From NCBI GenBank assembly GCA_028285485.1, contig JANQPC010000068.1, forward strand, positions 1 to 64,000: a stretch of 64,000 bases of DNA, read 5' to 3'. The number at the start of each line of letters is the position of its first letter. The stretch's first letter is position 1. The position numbers and the translations under genes are program-made. Shown piece after piece: positions 27,691-36,063 of the stretch. A model generated the notes under the pieces. It worked only from the letters and a program-made list of their open reading frames with translations, searched no databases and had not been told where the DNA came from. Source of the DNA: Paracoccaceae bacterium. Its GTDB lineage: Bacteria > Pseudomonadota > Alphaproteobacteria > Rhodobacterales > Rhodobacteraceae.

Positions 27691-27725
27691 TTGCAATATT
27701 TCGACGTTTCTAGAAATATAGAGAT
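27691..27725 (+). promoter_or_regulatory. Promoter and likely ArsR operator upstream of arsR
   Basis: TTGCAA (27691-27696) and AAATAT (27714-27719) are separated by 17 bases and look like a -35/-10 pair. Overlapping them is the inverted repeat ATATTTC-N10-GAAATAT (27696-27719), with an inner palindrome TTTCTAGAAA (27707-27716). The start codon lies only 6 bases after the -10 hexamer, so the transcript is nearly leaderless. The palindrome position suggests autorepression by the ArsR-type protein. Confidence 0.6.
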
Positions 27726-28061
27726 ATGAGTCTCGCATCTGCACCCCCTGACCGCCTGGCCGAAACGGCCTCTGCCTTCGCCGCCCTTGGATCGGAGCAG
27801 CGCCTATCGGTGTTGCTGACGCTGGTGCGCGCCGGCCCGGAGGGGTTGAGCGTGGGCGATCTTGGCGCGCGGGCGGGCCTGTCGGGATCAACCTTGACGC
27901 ATCACATGAAAATCCTCGTGCAAGCAGGATTGATCACTCAGGAAAAGCGCGGCCGCCAGATCATCGCCGCCGCCGCCTTTGAGCCGGTGCAGGCGCTCTC
28001 CGATTTTCTTCTTTGCGAATGCTGCGCCGACGCGGCAGATACGGAACACACACATGGCTGA
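27726..28061 (+). CDS. ArsR-family transcriptional regulator
   Basis: This 111-residue winged-helix repressor has ALGSEQRLSVLLTLVRAGPEGLSVGDLGARAGLSGSTLTHHMKILVQAGL, the ArsR helix-turn-helix with the recognition helix around STLTHHMK. The C-terminus has a cysteine pair (LLCECCADAADTEHTH) that could bind a metal or metalloid together with the last His residues. It overlaps the permease gene by 8 bases, and the pair is read from a promoter containing a palindrome, so it likely represses its own operon until ligand binds. Confidence 0.88.
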   Translation: MSLASAPPDRLAETASAFAALGSEQRLSVLLTLVRAGPEGLSVGDLGARAGLSGSTLTHHMKILVQAGLITQEKRGRQIIAAAAFEPVQALSDFLLCECCADAADTEHTHG

Positions 28062-29085
28062 TATCTCCTCCCCCGCCCCGCTGCCCCGGCTTTGGGCGCG
28101 GATCGATAAGGTCTGGCTCATCGTCGCGCTGATCCCGCTGATCGTGCTGGTGCTCGACCCGCCCGCAGCGTGGCCCACGGTGACCGATGCGGTGGACGCG
28201 CTTCTCAACACCCTGCCCTTCATTCTCTTCGCCGTCTCCGCAATCGGGCTGCTGAAGGCCACCGGCGCAGAGGGGCTTCTTGCGGAAGCCTTCAAGGGCC
28301 GTGAGTTGCGGATGATCGCGGTGGGCGCCTTGGCGGGCGGGCTTTCGCCCTTCTGTTCCTGCGAGGTGATCCCGTTTATTGCGGCACTTCTCGCTGCAGG
28401 CGCGCCGCTTTCCGCCGTGATGGCCTTCTGGCTCTCCTCCCCCCTGATGGATCCGGCGATGTTTGCGATTACCGCGGGCGGGCTCGGCTGGGAATTCGCC
28501 ATTGCCAAGACGGCTTCTGCGGTGGCGCTGGGCCTCTTCGGCGGGCTTGCCGTGATGGCGCTGAAGGGTTCGGCGGTGTTCGCCGACCCGCTGAAACCGG
28601 CAGACAAGAAGGGCTGCGGCTGCGGCCCCTCCCCTTTCAAAAGCACGCCGGTCTGGCGCTTCTGGCGCGAGGCGCCGCGGATGGCGGCGTTCCGCGAGGC
28701 GGCGCTTACCAATCTGGTGTTCCTCCTGAAATGGCTCTCGCTCGCCTATCTGCTTGAGGTGCTGATGATCCGCTACATCCCGGCCGAAACCGTGGCCGCG
28801 CTGGTGGGCGGCACGGGGCCCGGGCCGATCATCGTGGCCGCGCTGGTGGGTGCGCCCGCTTATCTGAACGGCTATGCCGCGGTGCCCCTTGTGGCGGGTC
28901 TGATCGAACAGGGGATGAGCCCCGGCGCGGGCATGGCCTTTGTCATCGCAGGCGGGGTTAGCAGCATTCCCGCTGCCGTGGCCGTCTGGGCGCTGGTCAA
29001 ACCCCGCGTCTTCGCCGCCTACATCACGCTGGGGATAACCGGCGCGATGGCGGCGGGCCTGGCCTGGGGGGCAATCGCCGCCTGA
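28054..29085 (+). CDS. Permease of the DUF318/COG0701 (ArsP-like) family
   Basis: This 343-residue membrane protein has about eight helices and the family signature GGLSPFCSCEVIPFIAALLAAG, repeated in weaker form as GAPAYLNGYAAVPLVAGL. A central cytoplasmic loop carries KKGCGCGPSP, a likely metal-binding cysteine cluster. Relatives include ArsP, which exports trivalent organoarsenicals, and other metal-linked permeases. The partner ArsR-type gene with a C-terminal CxCC motif supports a metal or metalloid role, but the ion cannot be named. The start at 28054 overlaps the arsR stop. Confidence 0.8.
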   Translation: MADISSPAPLPRLWARIDKVWLIVALIPLIVLVLDPPAAWPTVTDAVDALLNTLPFILFAVSAIGLLKATGAEGLLAEAFKGRELRMIAVGALAGGLSPFCSCEVIPFIAALLAAGAPLSAVMAFWLSSPLMDPAMFAITAGGLGWEFAIAKTASAVALGLFGGLAVMALKGSAVFADPLKPADKKGCGCGPSPFKSTPVWRFWREAPRMAAFREAALTNLVFLLKWLSLAYLLEVLMIRYIPAETVAALVGGTGPGPIIVAALVGAPAYLNGYAAVPLVAGLIEQGMSPGAGMAFVIAGGVSSIPAAVAVWALVKPRVFAAYITLGITGAMAAGLAWGAIAA

Positions 29086-29172
29086 CACCCTGATACTCCT
29101 GAGACATTTGCACAGGTTGCCGCGCTCCGGCCCCTTCGCTAGGGCTGACAGAAAGAAAAGGAGCGCGGCGCC

Positions 29173-30435
29173 ATGTATCGCGTCTGGAACTTCGTCACCA
29201 ACTACTCGCTGCTCCTGATCTTCGGCGCCCTGATCGCGCTGATCTGGGCCAATATCGATGGCCACAGCTACCACGCCTTCGTGGAGTTCGTGCTGATCGA
29301 CGATTTCATCATCGGCCACCCCCATGCCGATGATCACGGCCATATCCACCGCACGCTGACCCTGCATTACCTTGTGAACGATGTGCTCATGGCCTTCTTC
29401 TTCGCGATTGCCGCGAAGGAGGTTTGGGAGGCGGTGATCCTCAAGAACGGCTCGCTGCGCGGCAAGAAGGCGGCCACGCCGCTGGTGGCCACGCTCGGCG
29501 GCATGGTGGGGCCGATCAGCGTATATCTGGGCCTCGCCGCGGTTCTCGGATCAGACGTTTACGATGCGGTGGCCCGGGGATGGGCAATCCCCACCGCAAC
29601 CGATATCGCATTCTCCTATCTCGTGGGCCGCATCGTTTTCGGCGCGGGTCATCCGGCGGTGCGCTTCCTGCTGCTGCTGGCGATCGCGGATGATGCGGCG
29701 GGGCTGATCATCCTTGCCGTCTTCTACCCTTCGGGAGAGCTTGCGCCCGTTTGGCTATTGCTCTCGGTCTTCGCCGCTCTGGGCGCCTACGGGCTTTTCA
29801 ACTGGCTGCCGCGGCGGCTTGACCGGGGCAACCAGGCGCGCCCGAATTCAACCTGGGTGCGCCAAAAACTCAGCTTCTGGCCCTATCTCGTGGCGGGGTG
29901 TCTGAGCTGGTACGGTTTTCAGGAAAGCGGGCTGCACCCGGCGCTTGGTCTTTTGCCCGTAGTGCCGGCCATCCCCCATGCCGACCGCGCCTTCGGCATC
30001 TTCAGCGCAGCGGAAACGCATCTGACCGATCTTTTGAACCAGATCGAGCACGCGCTGAAACACCCCGTTGAAATCATTCTGTTCTTCTTCGGGCTGATGA
30101 ATGCAGGCGTTGAGTTTTCCGCCATCGCCGCGCCCACCTGGCTGGTGCTGGCGGGGCTTCTGATCGGCAAGCCGATCGGCATTCTCTTCTTCGGCTGGCT
30201 GGCTGCGGGGCCACTGCGGCTGGGCCTGCCCGCGGGGATGCGCACGATCGATCTGTTCGTGATCGGCTGCGTGGCCGCGATCGGGTTCACGGTGTCGCTC
30301 TTCATCGCCTCTGTCGCCTTCGATGGTGGGCCGGTGCAGGATGCCGCGAAGATGGGCGCGCTCTTCAGCTTTGCCGCTGCGCTGATCTCGATCCTTGCGG
30401 GGCGGATGACACGGGTGGAAAAACGCCCCGCCTGA
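29173..30435 (+). CDS. nhaA: Na+/H+ antiporter NhaA
   Basis: This 420-residue membrane protein has about 12 helices and the NhaA family landmarks: GWAIPTATDIAFSYLVGRI, with the Asp of the ion path, and LLLAIADDAAGLIILAVFY, with the adjacent Asp pair that binds Na+ or H+. It carries an inserted His/Asp-rich loop (IIGHPHADDHGHIHR, about residues 52-66) not present in the E. coli protein. A Shine-Dalgarno AAGGAG precedes the ATG. It lies 87 bases after the permease gene, so read-through from the arsR unit is possible. It exchanges Na+ for H+ to maintain pH and salt balance. Confidence 0.93.
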   Translation: MYRVWNFVTNYSLLLIFGALIALIWANIDGHSYHAFVEFVLIDDFIIGHPHADDHGHIHRTLTLHYLVNDVLMAFFFAIAAKEVWEAVILKNGSLRGKKAATPLVATLGGMVGPISVYLGLAAVLGSDVYDAVARGWAIPTATDIAFSYLVGRIVFGAGHPAVRFLLLLAIADDAAGLIILAVFYPSGELAPVWLLLSVFAALGAYGLFNWLPRRLDRGNQARPNSTWVRQKLSFWPYLVAGCLSWYGFQESGLHPALGLLPVVPAIPHADRAFGIFSAAETHLTDLLNQIEHALKHPVEIILFFFGLMNAGVEFSAIAAPTWLVLAGLLIGKPIGILFFGWLAAGPLRLGLPAGMRTIDLFVIGCVAAIGFTVSLFIASVAFDGGPVQDAAKMGALFSFAAALISILAGRMTRVEKRPA

Positions 30436-30501
30436 GCGCCGCGAAACTGGCGCAACCTGGTTAACAGAGCGTTTCCGCGCATTTCGGGCAGCACCGGCAG
30501 G

Positions 30502-30539
30502 GCTTTGCCATCACGGGCGCGTCATGGGCATGGCAAAGC
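30502..30539. repeat. 10-bp perfect inverted repeat between nhaA and kpsT
   Basis: GCTTTGCCAT (30502-30511) and ATGGCAAAGC (30530-30539) are perfect inverted arms with an 18-base spacer. The element lies 67 bases after nhaA and 75 bases before the capsule-export ATPase gene. No T tract follows, so it may be an operator or a weak RNA hairpin rather than an intrinsic terminator. A TATAGG sequence lies at 30554-30559, consistent with a nearby promoter for the capsule genes. Confidence 0.45.
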
Positions 30540-30613
30540 GTTAATTCCGTGCTATAGGCTGATTTTAACGGGGCAAAAAATAAAACTGGCCCCATGGGCC
30601 GAGCAGGGCTTCG

Positions 30614-31273
30614 ATGATCGAGTTCGACAATGTGAGCAAGTCGTTCTGGACGGGCACGCAGCGCAAGGTGATCCTTGATCGCGCGTCGTTTCGCGTGGAA
30701 CTTGGCAACTCGCTTGGGATCCTGGCCCCGAACGGCACCGGGAAGACCACGATCATCAACATGATGGCGGGGCTCGAAAAGCCCGATGAAGGCGAAATCC
30801 GCCGCACCAGCCGCGTCTCTTTCCCGCTTGGGTTCATGGGTGGTGTGATCCCAAAGCTCTCGGCCCGCGAAAACTCGCGCTTCATCGCTGGCATGTACGG
30901 GATCGATCCGGATTATCTGGAAGCCTTCACCCGCTGGCTGGCCGATATCGGCGAATATTACGAGATGCCGGTTGGCACCTATTCGGCGGGGATGCGCGGG
31001 CGGTTCTGCTTTGCACTTCTGCTTGCGCTCGATTTCGACATCTACCTGATCGACGAAGGGATGCCGGCAGCCACCGATGCCGCCTTCAACCGCAAGGCGG
31101 GCACGATCCTGCGCGAACGGCTGGATGGGGCTACGGTGATCATCGTCTCGCATCAGGCTGAAACCCTTGAAAAATTCTGCCGCTCGGCTGCGGTGCTCAA
31201 GCACGGCCAGCTGCACATGTTCGATACGCTCGAAGAGGCCAAGGAACTCTATGACTACGAAACCCAAGGCTAG
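30614..31273 (+). CDS. kpsT: Capsule/polysaccharide export ABC transporter ATP-binding protein (KpsT-like)
   Basis: This 219-residue ABC ATPase of the polysaccharide exporter class has Walker A APNGTGKTTIIN, a signature region YSAGMRGR in place of LSGGQ, Walker B IYLIDEGM and the switch His in VSHQAETLEKFC. The altered signature YSAGM and the small size are typical of KpsT. It would energise export of a group 2-type capsule with a KpsM permease, which is not next to it. It overlaps the KpsE-like gene by 23 bases. Confidence 0.87.
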   Translation: MIEFDNVSKSFWTGTQRKVILDRASFRVELGNSLGILAPNGTGKTTIINMMAGLEKPDEGEIRRTSRVSFPLGFMGGVIPKLSARENSRFIAGMYGIDPDYLEAFTRWLADIGEYYEMPVGTYSAGMRGRFCFALLLALDFDIYLIDEGMPAATDAAFNRKAGTILRERLDGATVIIVSHQAETLEKFCRSAAVLKHGQLHMFDTLEEAKELYDYETQG

Positions 31274-32897
31274 GCGCTTCCGCATCCGGCGCAGGAGCGA
31301 AGAGGGCGCGGCCGAGGCGGCGGGCGCCCCCATGCCCGAGGCACCCAAGGCGCCCGTACCCCCCACGCCGCCGGGCGCAGCAGGCGAGGCCGCCGCCCGC
31401 ACCGAAGACGGGTTTGGCAGCGCACCTTTCCCCACCGCCCGTGGCGAAGGCACGCCTGCGGCCACGCAAAGCGAGGCGGTCGCCGAAGAGATCGATGCGA
31501 TCCGCAAGGAGGGGCTGACGGGCCGCCAGCTTCGCATGGCGCGGCGGCTCGCCCACAAACACGGGCTGGCACCCACATCGGATTTCGATGCCGTACGGCT
31601 TTTGCGCAAGGCGGGCATCGATCCCTTCGAGCGCGCCAATATGCTTGAGCTTGTGGTCGCCGATCCCAAGGCGAAGGCGGTAGTGGGCACCCCGGCGCCC
31701 GCCGGCCCGGGCACCGAGCTTTCCACCGATGTGCGCCCAAGCGAGGGCTCGCGCTTCAAGGAAGTGCAGGAGATCCAGGCCGATATCGCGCGCCGGCGGC
31801 GGCAGCGGATCTACAGCCTGGCGGTGCGGATCGCGGGCTTTGTGCTGCTGCCGACGATCCTCGTGGGCGTCTACTACACGCAGATCGCCACGCCGATGTT
31901 TGCCACGAAATCAGAATTCGTGATCCAGCAGGCCGATCAATCGGGCGGCTCCGGCATGGGCGGGCTGCTGTCTGGCACGGGCCTGGCCACCAGCCAGGAT
32001 TCGATCACCGTGCAGAGCTACCTGCAATCGCGCGAAGCGCTGCTGCGGCTGGATGACGATCTGGGCTACAAGGCGCATTTCTCCGGCGACAACATCGATT
32101 TCCTGCAACGCCTCGATCCCGATGCTACGAATGAAGAGGCCTACCAGACGTTCCGCCGCAACGTGAAGATTGGCTACGATCCAACCGAAGGCATCGTGCG
32201 GATGGAGGTGATCGCCGCCTCGCCGCAGGAAAGCGCGGCCTTCTCGCGCGCGCTGATCGGCTACGCCGAAGAACAGGTGGATAACCTTACCCAGCGCCTG
32301 CGGGCAGACCAGATGCAGGGCGCCAACGAAACCTTCGCCGAGGCGGAGGAAAAGATGGAAGCGGCGCAGCTTCAGGTGCTGCAGCTTCAGCAGGATCTGG
32401 GCGTGCTCGATCCCACAACCGAAACCTCGGCGCTGATGGGCCAGATCACCCAGTTCGAGACGCAAATCGCCGAGAAGCGGCTGCAATTGCAGCAGCTGCT
32501 CGACAACCCTGCCCCGAACCAGGCGCGGGTCTCCGGCGTTGAGGGCGATATCGAGCGGCTACAAGCCCTGGTGACAGAACTACGGGCGCAGCTGACGGTG
32601 GAGAACGACGCCGGCGGCTCCATGGCCTCGATGACAGCGCAGCTGCGCATGGCCGAGGTGGATCTCGAAACCCGCACGATGATGATGCAGGAGGCGCTTC
32701 AGGCGCTTGAGACGGCACGCACCGAAGCCAACAGACAAGTGCGCTACCTGTCGCTGGGCGTGAACCCGATTCCGCCCGATGAGCCAAGCTACCCCCGTGC
32801 CTTCGAGAACACGGTGCTGGCCTTCCTGATCTTTTCGGGGATCTACCTGATGGGCTCGCTCACCGCCTCGATCCTGCGCGAACAGATGTCGGGCTAA
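31251..32897 (+). CDS. kpsE: Capsule export inner-membrane protein, KpsE-like, with long N-terminal extension
   Basis: This 548-residue protein belongs to the polysaccharide co-polymerase/export group. A basic, proline- and alanine-rich N-terminal region of about 190 residues precedes the first membrane helix (about 194-214, RIAGFVLLPTILVGVYY). A periplasmic domain with long coiled coils (about 340-500, ANETFAEAEEKMEAAQLQ) and a C-terminal helix (about 520-542) follow. The N-terminal region includes LTGRQLRMARRLAHKHGL and DAVRLLRKAGIDPFERANML. KpsE links the ABC exporter to the outer-membrane channel. The ATG at 31251 overlaps kpsT. Confidence 0.82.
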   Translation: MTTKPKARRFRIRRRSEEGAAEAAGAPMPEAPKAPVPPTPPGAAGEAAARTEDGFGSAPFPTARGEGTPAATQSEAVAEEIDAIRKEGLTGRQLRMARRLAHKHGLAPTSDFDAVRLLRKAGIDPFERANMLELVVADPKAKAVVGTPAPAGPGTELSTDVRPSEGSRFKEVQEIQADIARRRRQRIYSLAVRIAGFVLLPTILVGVYYTQIATPMFATKSEFVIQQADQSGGSGMGGLLSGTGLATSQDSITVQSYLQSREALLRLDDDLGYKAHFSGDNIDFLQRLDPDATNEEAYQTFRRNVKIGYDPTEGIVRMEVIAASPQESAAFSRALIGYAEEQVDNLTQRLRADQMQGANETFAEAEEKMEAAQLQVLQLQQDLGVLDPTTETSALMGQITQFETQIAEKRLQLQQLLDNPAPNQARVSGVEGDIERLQALVTELRAQLTVENDAGGSMASMTAQLRMAEVDLETRTMMMQEALQALETARTEANRQVRYLSLGVNPIPPDEPSYPRAFENTVLAFLIFSGIYLMGSLTASILREQMSG

Positions 32898-32937
32898 CGC
32901 ATTTCACGAGAAACCTGAAACATCACGTACCGCTTAA

Positions 32938-32990
32938 CGCGTTGAAATCTTTGATTTCAGGCCGGGTTACGTGAGCGAGGTCTTTCGCAT
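32938..32990 (+). repeat. Dispersed 53-bp repeat, copy 2
   Basis: This is the second copy of the repeat at 19530-19582, in the opposite orientation. The first 25 bases are identical, including the TGAAATC-TTT-GATTTCA palindrome form, and the last 10 bases (TCTTTCGCAT) are also identical; the middle diverges. Like copy 1 it sits between convergent genes, here kpsE and the matrixin gene. It could be a mobile miniature element or a shared bidirectional termination signal. Confidence 0.7.
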
Positions 32991-33070
32991 AACGCTCTGA
33001 AGGCCGGGCTGGCGGGAGGAACCGGCCAACGAGATGGTATGCGCGGCACCCGCGAAGGCGCCGGGCCGGT

Positions 33071-34006
33071 TCAGATGAACACGATATCGTCGCGCTCGTC
33101 GATCTGGCAGGTGCAAGGGGCGTGGCAGCCGCAGGGGCTTGGCTCGTCCCCGTGAAAATGGACGTATTCGTACACCGGCGCGCCCGAGGCATCGTCAAAG
33201 GCATAGATCGCGGGCAGAAGCAGCTCGTCGCTGCCCTGATCGGGATCTGCCGGGGCGCGATCGTCGTCATCATCATCCCCGCGCGCCGCCAGCGCCACTG
33301 CGCCGCCCGCAAGCCCGCCGCCGAAAACCGCCGCGATCAGACCCAGAAGAAGCGCCACAAGGCCCGCCCCGCCGCTGCCGCCGCCGTCGCCGCCGCTGCC
33401 ATCGTCGAAGGTGGGGCTAGACGGCGCGTTCACGAAGGCGAGCGGATCGGTGCCCGGCGGCGGCGCAAGGATCGGCCCGCTGGCGGTATCGGCCCCGTAG
33501 ATGAGCTGCGCGCCCGCGATATCGCCATCGCCGAGATCGTTGGCGAAGACCACGGGGTTCATGATCTCGCTTGTGTCATTCACATGCTCAAGGCCCAGCA
33601 CATGCCCGATCTCGTGCAGGGCAACGGCATAGAAGCTCAGATCCGTGCTGCCGAAGGGCGCCCAGCCTTCGGTGCTATCGAGTTCGATCTGCGCCTGGGT
33701 GATCGGATCGGGCGTGCCGGAGACGGGCGAGAAAAAAATCGTGGCCAGGCCTACGGTAGAACCCGTGAGCGGCGACATGAAAAAATCAACGTCCGACGCA
33801 GCGGCGGAGCCCACGCGCTGGAAATCGATATCCGCAACATCCTCCCAATCCTGAAAGGCGGAGGTGAGCGCGGCATCGAAATCGGCAACGCTATAGGTGC
33901 TGGTATCGAAGCTCAGGCCCGAGAAATCGGCATGCCAGGTTACCGTGCCGCCATCCTCGCCGTAATCGGGGGTGCCCCACTTCAGGCCCGTCAGTGCAAA
34001 GCTCAT
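33071..34006 (-). CDS. Matrixin-type zinc metalloprotease with internal membrane segment and Cys-rich tail
   Basis: This 311-residue protein has a matrixin (M10A) catalytic domain in residues 1-170. The zinc site is HEIGHVLGLEH (131-141) and the Met-turn Met lies at 149 (SEIMNP). There is no N-terminal signal peptide. After a proline-rich linker and a Gly/Ser run comes one hydrophobic segment (about 213-241), then a run of six Asp, an acidic domain, a CGCHAPCTC cluster (292-300) and a C-terminus ending RDDIVFI. The acidic-then-hydrophobic end resembles type I secretion signals, but the internal membrane segment is unusual for that. Substrate unknown. Confidence 0.75.
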   Translation of the reverse strand: MSFALTGLKWGTPDYGEDGGTVTWHADFSGLSFDTSTYSVADFDAALTSAFQDWEDVADIDFQRVGSAAASDVDFFMSPLTGSTVGLATIFFSPVSGTPDPITQAQIELDSTEGWAPFGSTDLSFYAVALHEIGHVLGLEHVNDTSEIMNPVVFANDLGDGDIAGAQLIYGADTASGPILAPPPGTDPLAFVNAPSSPTFDDGSGGDGGGSGGAGLVALLLGLIAAVFGGGLAGGAVALAARGDDDDDDRAPADPDQGSDELLLPAIYAFDDASGAPVYEYVHFHGDEPSPCGCHAPCTCQIDERDDIVFI

Positions 34007-34147
34007 AAACTATCCCTCACGCCCCGGTGGACTCCCCTCGTAAACGCGCGAGGCTAATTTTCGGTCACAATGTGGCAGAAATGGGGTTCGCGCCCGTGGG
34101 GGCCGCGGGGTTTTGCCGCTGCGAACGCGCCTTTCGGCGGCGGCCCG

Positions 34148-35614
34148 CTATTCGGCGGCGGTTTTCAGCGTGAAGCCGCGTTCGATCATATCCGCCGGCT
34201 CCACCGGGTATTCGCCCGAGAAACAGGCATCGCAATATTGCGGCGCGGCGGCATCGCGGCCCTTGGCTTCGCCCACCGCCCGGTAAAGCCCGTCAAGCGA
34301 GATGAACCGCAAGGAATCAACGCCGAGATGCGCGCACATCTCATCTTCGGACATTGTGGCGGCCAGAAGCTTCTCGCGATCGGGCGTATCCACCCCGTAG
34401 AAGCATGGCCAGGCCGTGGGCGGGCTGGCGATGCGGAAGTGGATTTCGGCAGCGCCTGCATCCAGCAGCATCTCGCGGATCTTGATCGATGTGGTGCCGC
34501 GCACCACGCTGTCATCTACCAGCACGAGCCGTTTGCCGCGCACCAGCGCACGGTTGATGTTGAGCTTCAGCCGCACGCCCATGTTGCGGATCTGCTCGGT
34601 GGGTTCGATGAAGGTGCGGCCCATATACTGGTTGCGGATGATCCCCATCGCGTAGGGAATGCCGCTTTCCTGGCTGTAGCCGATGGCCGCGGGCGTGCCG
34701 CTATCGGGCACAGGGCAGACGAGATCGGCCTCCACCGGCGCCTCGCGCGCCAGCTCCACACCGATGGCGCGGCGGGTTTCATACACCGAACGCCCGCCAA
34801 GGATGGAATCGGGCCGCGAGAAATAGACATGTTCGAACACACAGAAACGCGCGCGCTTGGGCTCAAACGGGCGATGGGTTTTGACCCCATCGCCATTGAT
34901 CACCACCATTTCGCCCGGCTCGATTTCGCGCACAAACTCCGCCCCGATGATATCGAGCGCGCAGGTTTCCGACGCGAGCGCCCAGCCTTCGCCGATTTTC
35001 CCCAGAACGAGCGGGCGCACACCGAGGGGATCGCGCACGCCGATCAGCTTGGTGCGGGTCATCGCCACCACAGAGAAGGCGCCTTCGACCCGCCGCAGCG
35101 CATCCTTCATGCGCTCGGGGATATCGCGCTGCAGCGAGCGGGCCATCAGGTGAATGATGCACTCACTGTCCGACGAGGATTGGAAGATCGAGCCACGCTC
35201 GATCAGCTCGCGCCGCAGGGCATCGGCATTGGTGATGTTGCCGTTATGGGCGATCGCCGCGCCGCCCATGGAAAACTCACCGAAAAATGGCTGTACATCG
35301 CGGATTTGCGTGTGGCCCTTCGATCCGGCGGTGGAATAGCGCACATGGCCGATGCCCAGTGGGCCCGGCAGCGTGTTCATCACCGATTTCGAGGTGAAAC
35401 TATCGCGCACGTAGCCAAAGCGGCGGGCGGAGTTGAAGCCGGCCTCGGGATCGTGGGTAACGATCCCGCCCGCCTCCTGCCCCCGGTGCTGAAGCGCGTG
35501 CAGGCCAAGAGCCACGAAATTCGCCGCATCGGCCACGCCGACAACGCCAAAGATGCCACACTCCTCGCGGAGCTTGTCATCATCGAAAGGATGGGCAGGC
35601 GGTAGGGATGGCAT
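34148..35614 (-). CDS. purF: Amidophosphoribosyltransferase
   Basis: This 488-residue enzyme carries out the first step of purine synthesis: PRPP plus glutamine gives phosphoribosylamine. After a short propeptide the nucleophile Cys follows in DKLREECGIFGVVG. The glutaminase domain has LQHRGQEAGGI and HNGNITNADALR, and the phosphoribosyltransferase domain has RLVLVDDSVVRGTTSIKI, the PRPP loop. The ATG at 35614 (MPSLPPAHP) was preferred to the upstream in-frame codon at 35662. The upstream region has several short inverted repeats (35641-35675) of unknown meaning. Confidence 0.97.
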   Translation of the reverse strand: MPSLPPAHPFDDDKLREECGIFGVVGVADAANFVALGLHALQHRGQEAGGIVTHDPEAGFNSARRFGYVRDSFTSKSVMNTLPGPLGIGHVRYSTAGSKGHTQIRDVQPFFGEFSMGGAAIAHNGNITNADALRRELIERGSIFQSSSDSECIIHLMARSLQRDIPERMKDALRRVEGAFSVVAMTRTKLIGVRDPLGVRPLVLGKIGEGWALASETCALDIIGAEFVREIEPGEMVVINGDGVKTHRPFEPKRARFCVFEHVYFSRPDSILGGRSVYETRRAIGVELAREAPVEADLVCPVPDSGTPAAIGYSQESGIPYAMGIIRNQYMGRTFIEPTEQIRNMGVRLKLNINRALVRGKRLVLVDDSVVRGTTSIKIREMLLDAGAAEIHFRIASPPTAWPCFYGVDTPDREKLLAATMSEDEMCAHLGVDSLRFISLDGLYRAVGEAKGRDAAAPQYCDACFSGEYPVEPADMIERGFTLKTAAE

Positions 35615-35748
35615 AAGCTGAAGGGCGGCCCCGAATCCGTCTGTTACAGCTGCGTGACACATAGTGCGTCACAGCGCCGGAGTCACGGGCCGATCGCACA
35701 CCCCTTTTGCCGCGCGACACTTGCGCCTGCTGCACGCCGCCGGGGCGC

Positions 35749-36063
35749 TCACGCCATGTGGAACTGGCGCGGCAGAAGGAAGGGGAAGTTCGTGGCCTCG
35801 TCGATCTCTATTTTCATGATCGGCCCCATCCAGGCGCCCCATTTGGCGTTGACAGGGCAATCCTTCAGATGCGCCTGCGCGGCGGCCAGATCATCGGTTT
35901 CGAAGTAACCGAAAAGGGTCAGCCCGTGGCGGAAGATGTTGTAGTTCCGGATCCCCGCTTCCCGCAGAGTATCCAGCATCTCCGGCCAGATCTCATCATG
36001 GCGCTTCTTGTATTCTTCCTCGTATCCGGGGCGAACCTCCAGAACCCAGGCGTAGGATGCCAT
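35749..36063 (-). CDS. rhaM: L-rhamnose mutarotase-like protein
   Basis: This 104-residue ferredoxin-like alpha/beta protein matches the RhaM family, which interconverts the anomers of L-rhamnose. It has YAWVLEVRPGYEEEYKKRHDEIWPEM at the N-terminus, with the family Tyr and His residues, NYNIFRHGLTLFGYFE in the middle, and WMGPIMKIEID near the end. It is the last gene of the sugar operon. The ATG at 36063 sits in TGATG with the isomerase stop and behind GGAAGGAGG; a GTG one codon upstream is less well placed. The family points to a 6-deoxysugar such as rhamnose or fucose. Confidence 0.85.
   Translation of the reverse strand: MASYAWVLEVRPGYEEEYKKRHDEIWPEMLDTLREAGIRNYNIFRHGLTLFGYFETDDLAAAQAHLKDCPVNAKWGAWMGPIMKIEIDEATNFPFLLPRQFHMA

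Noticed and set aside
27961-29367. 468-codon minus-strand frame across the permease and nhaA start
   Set aside because: Antisense to the ArsP-like permease. It is rich in Arg, His and Gln with no domain, while the plus-strand frames have the conserved permease and NhaA sequences.
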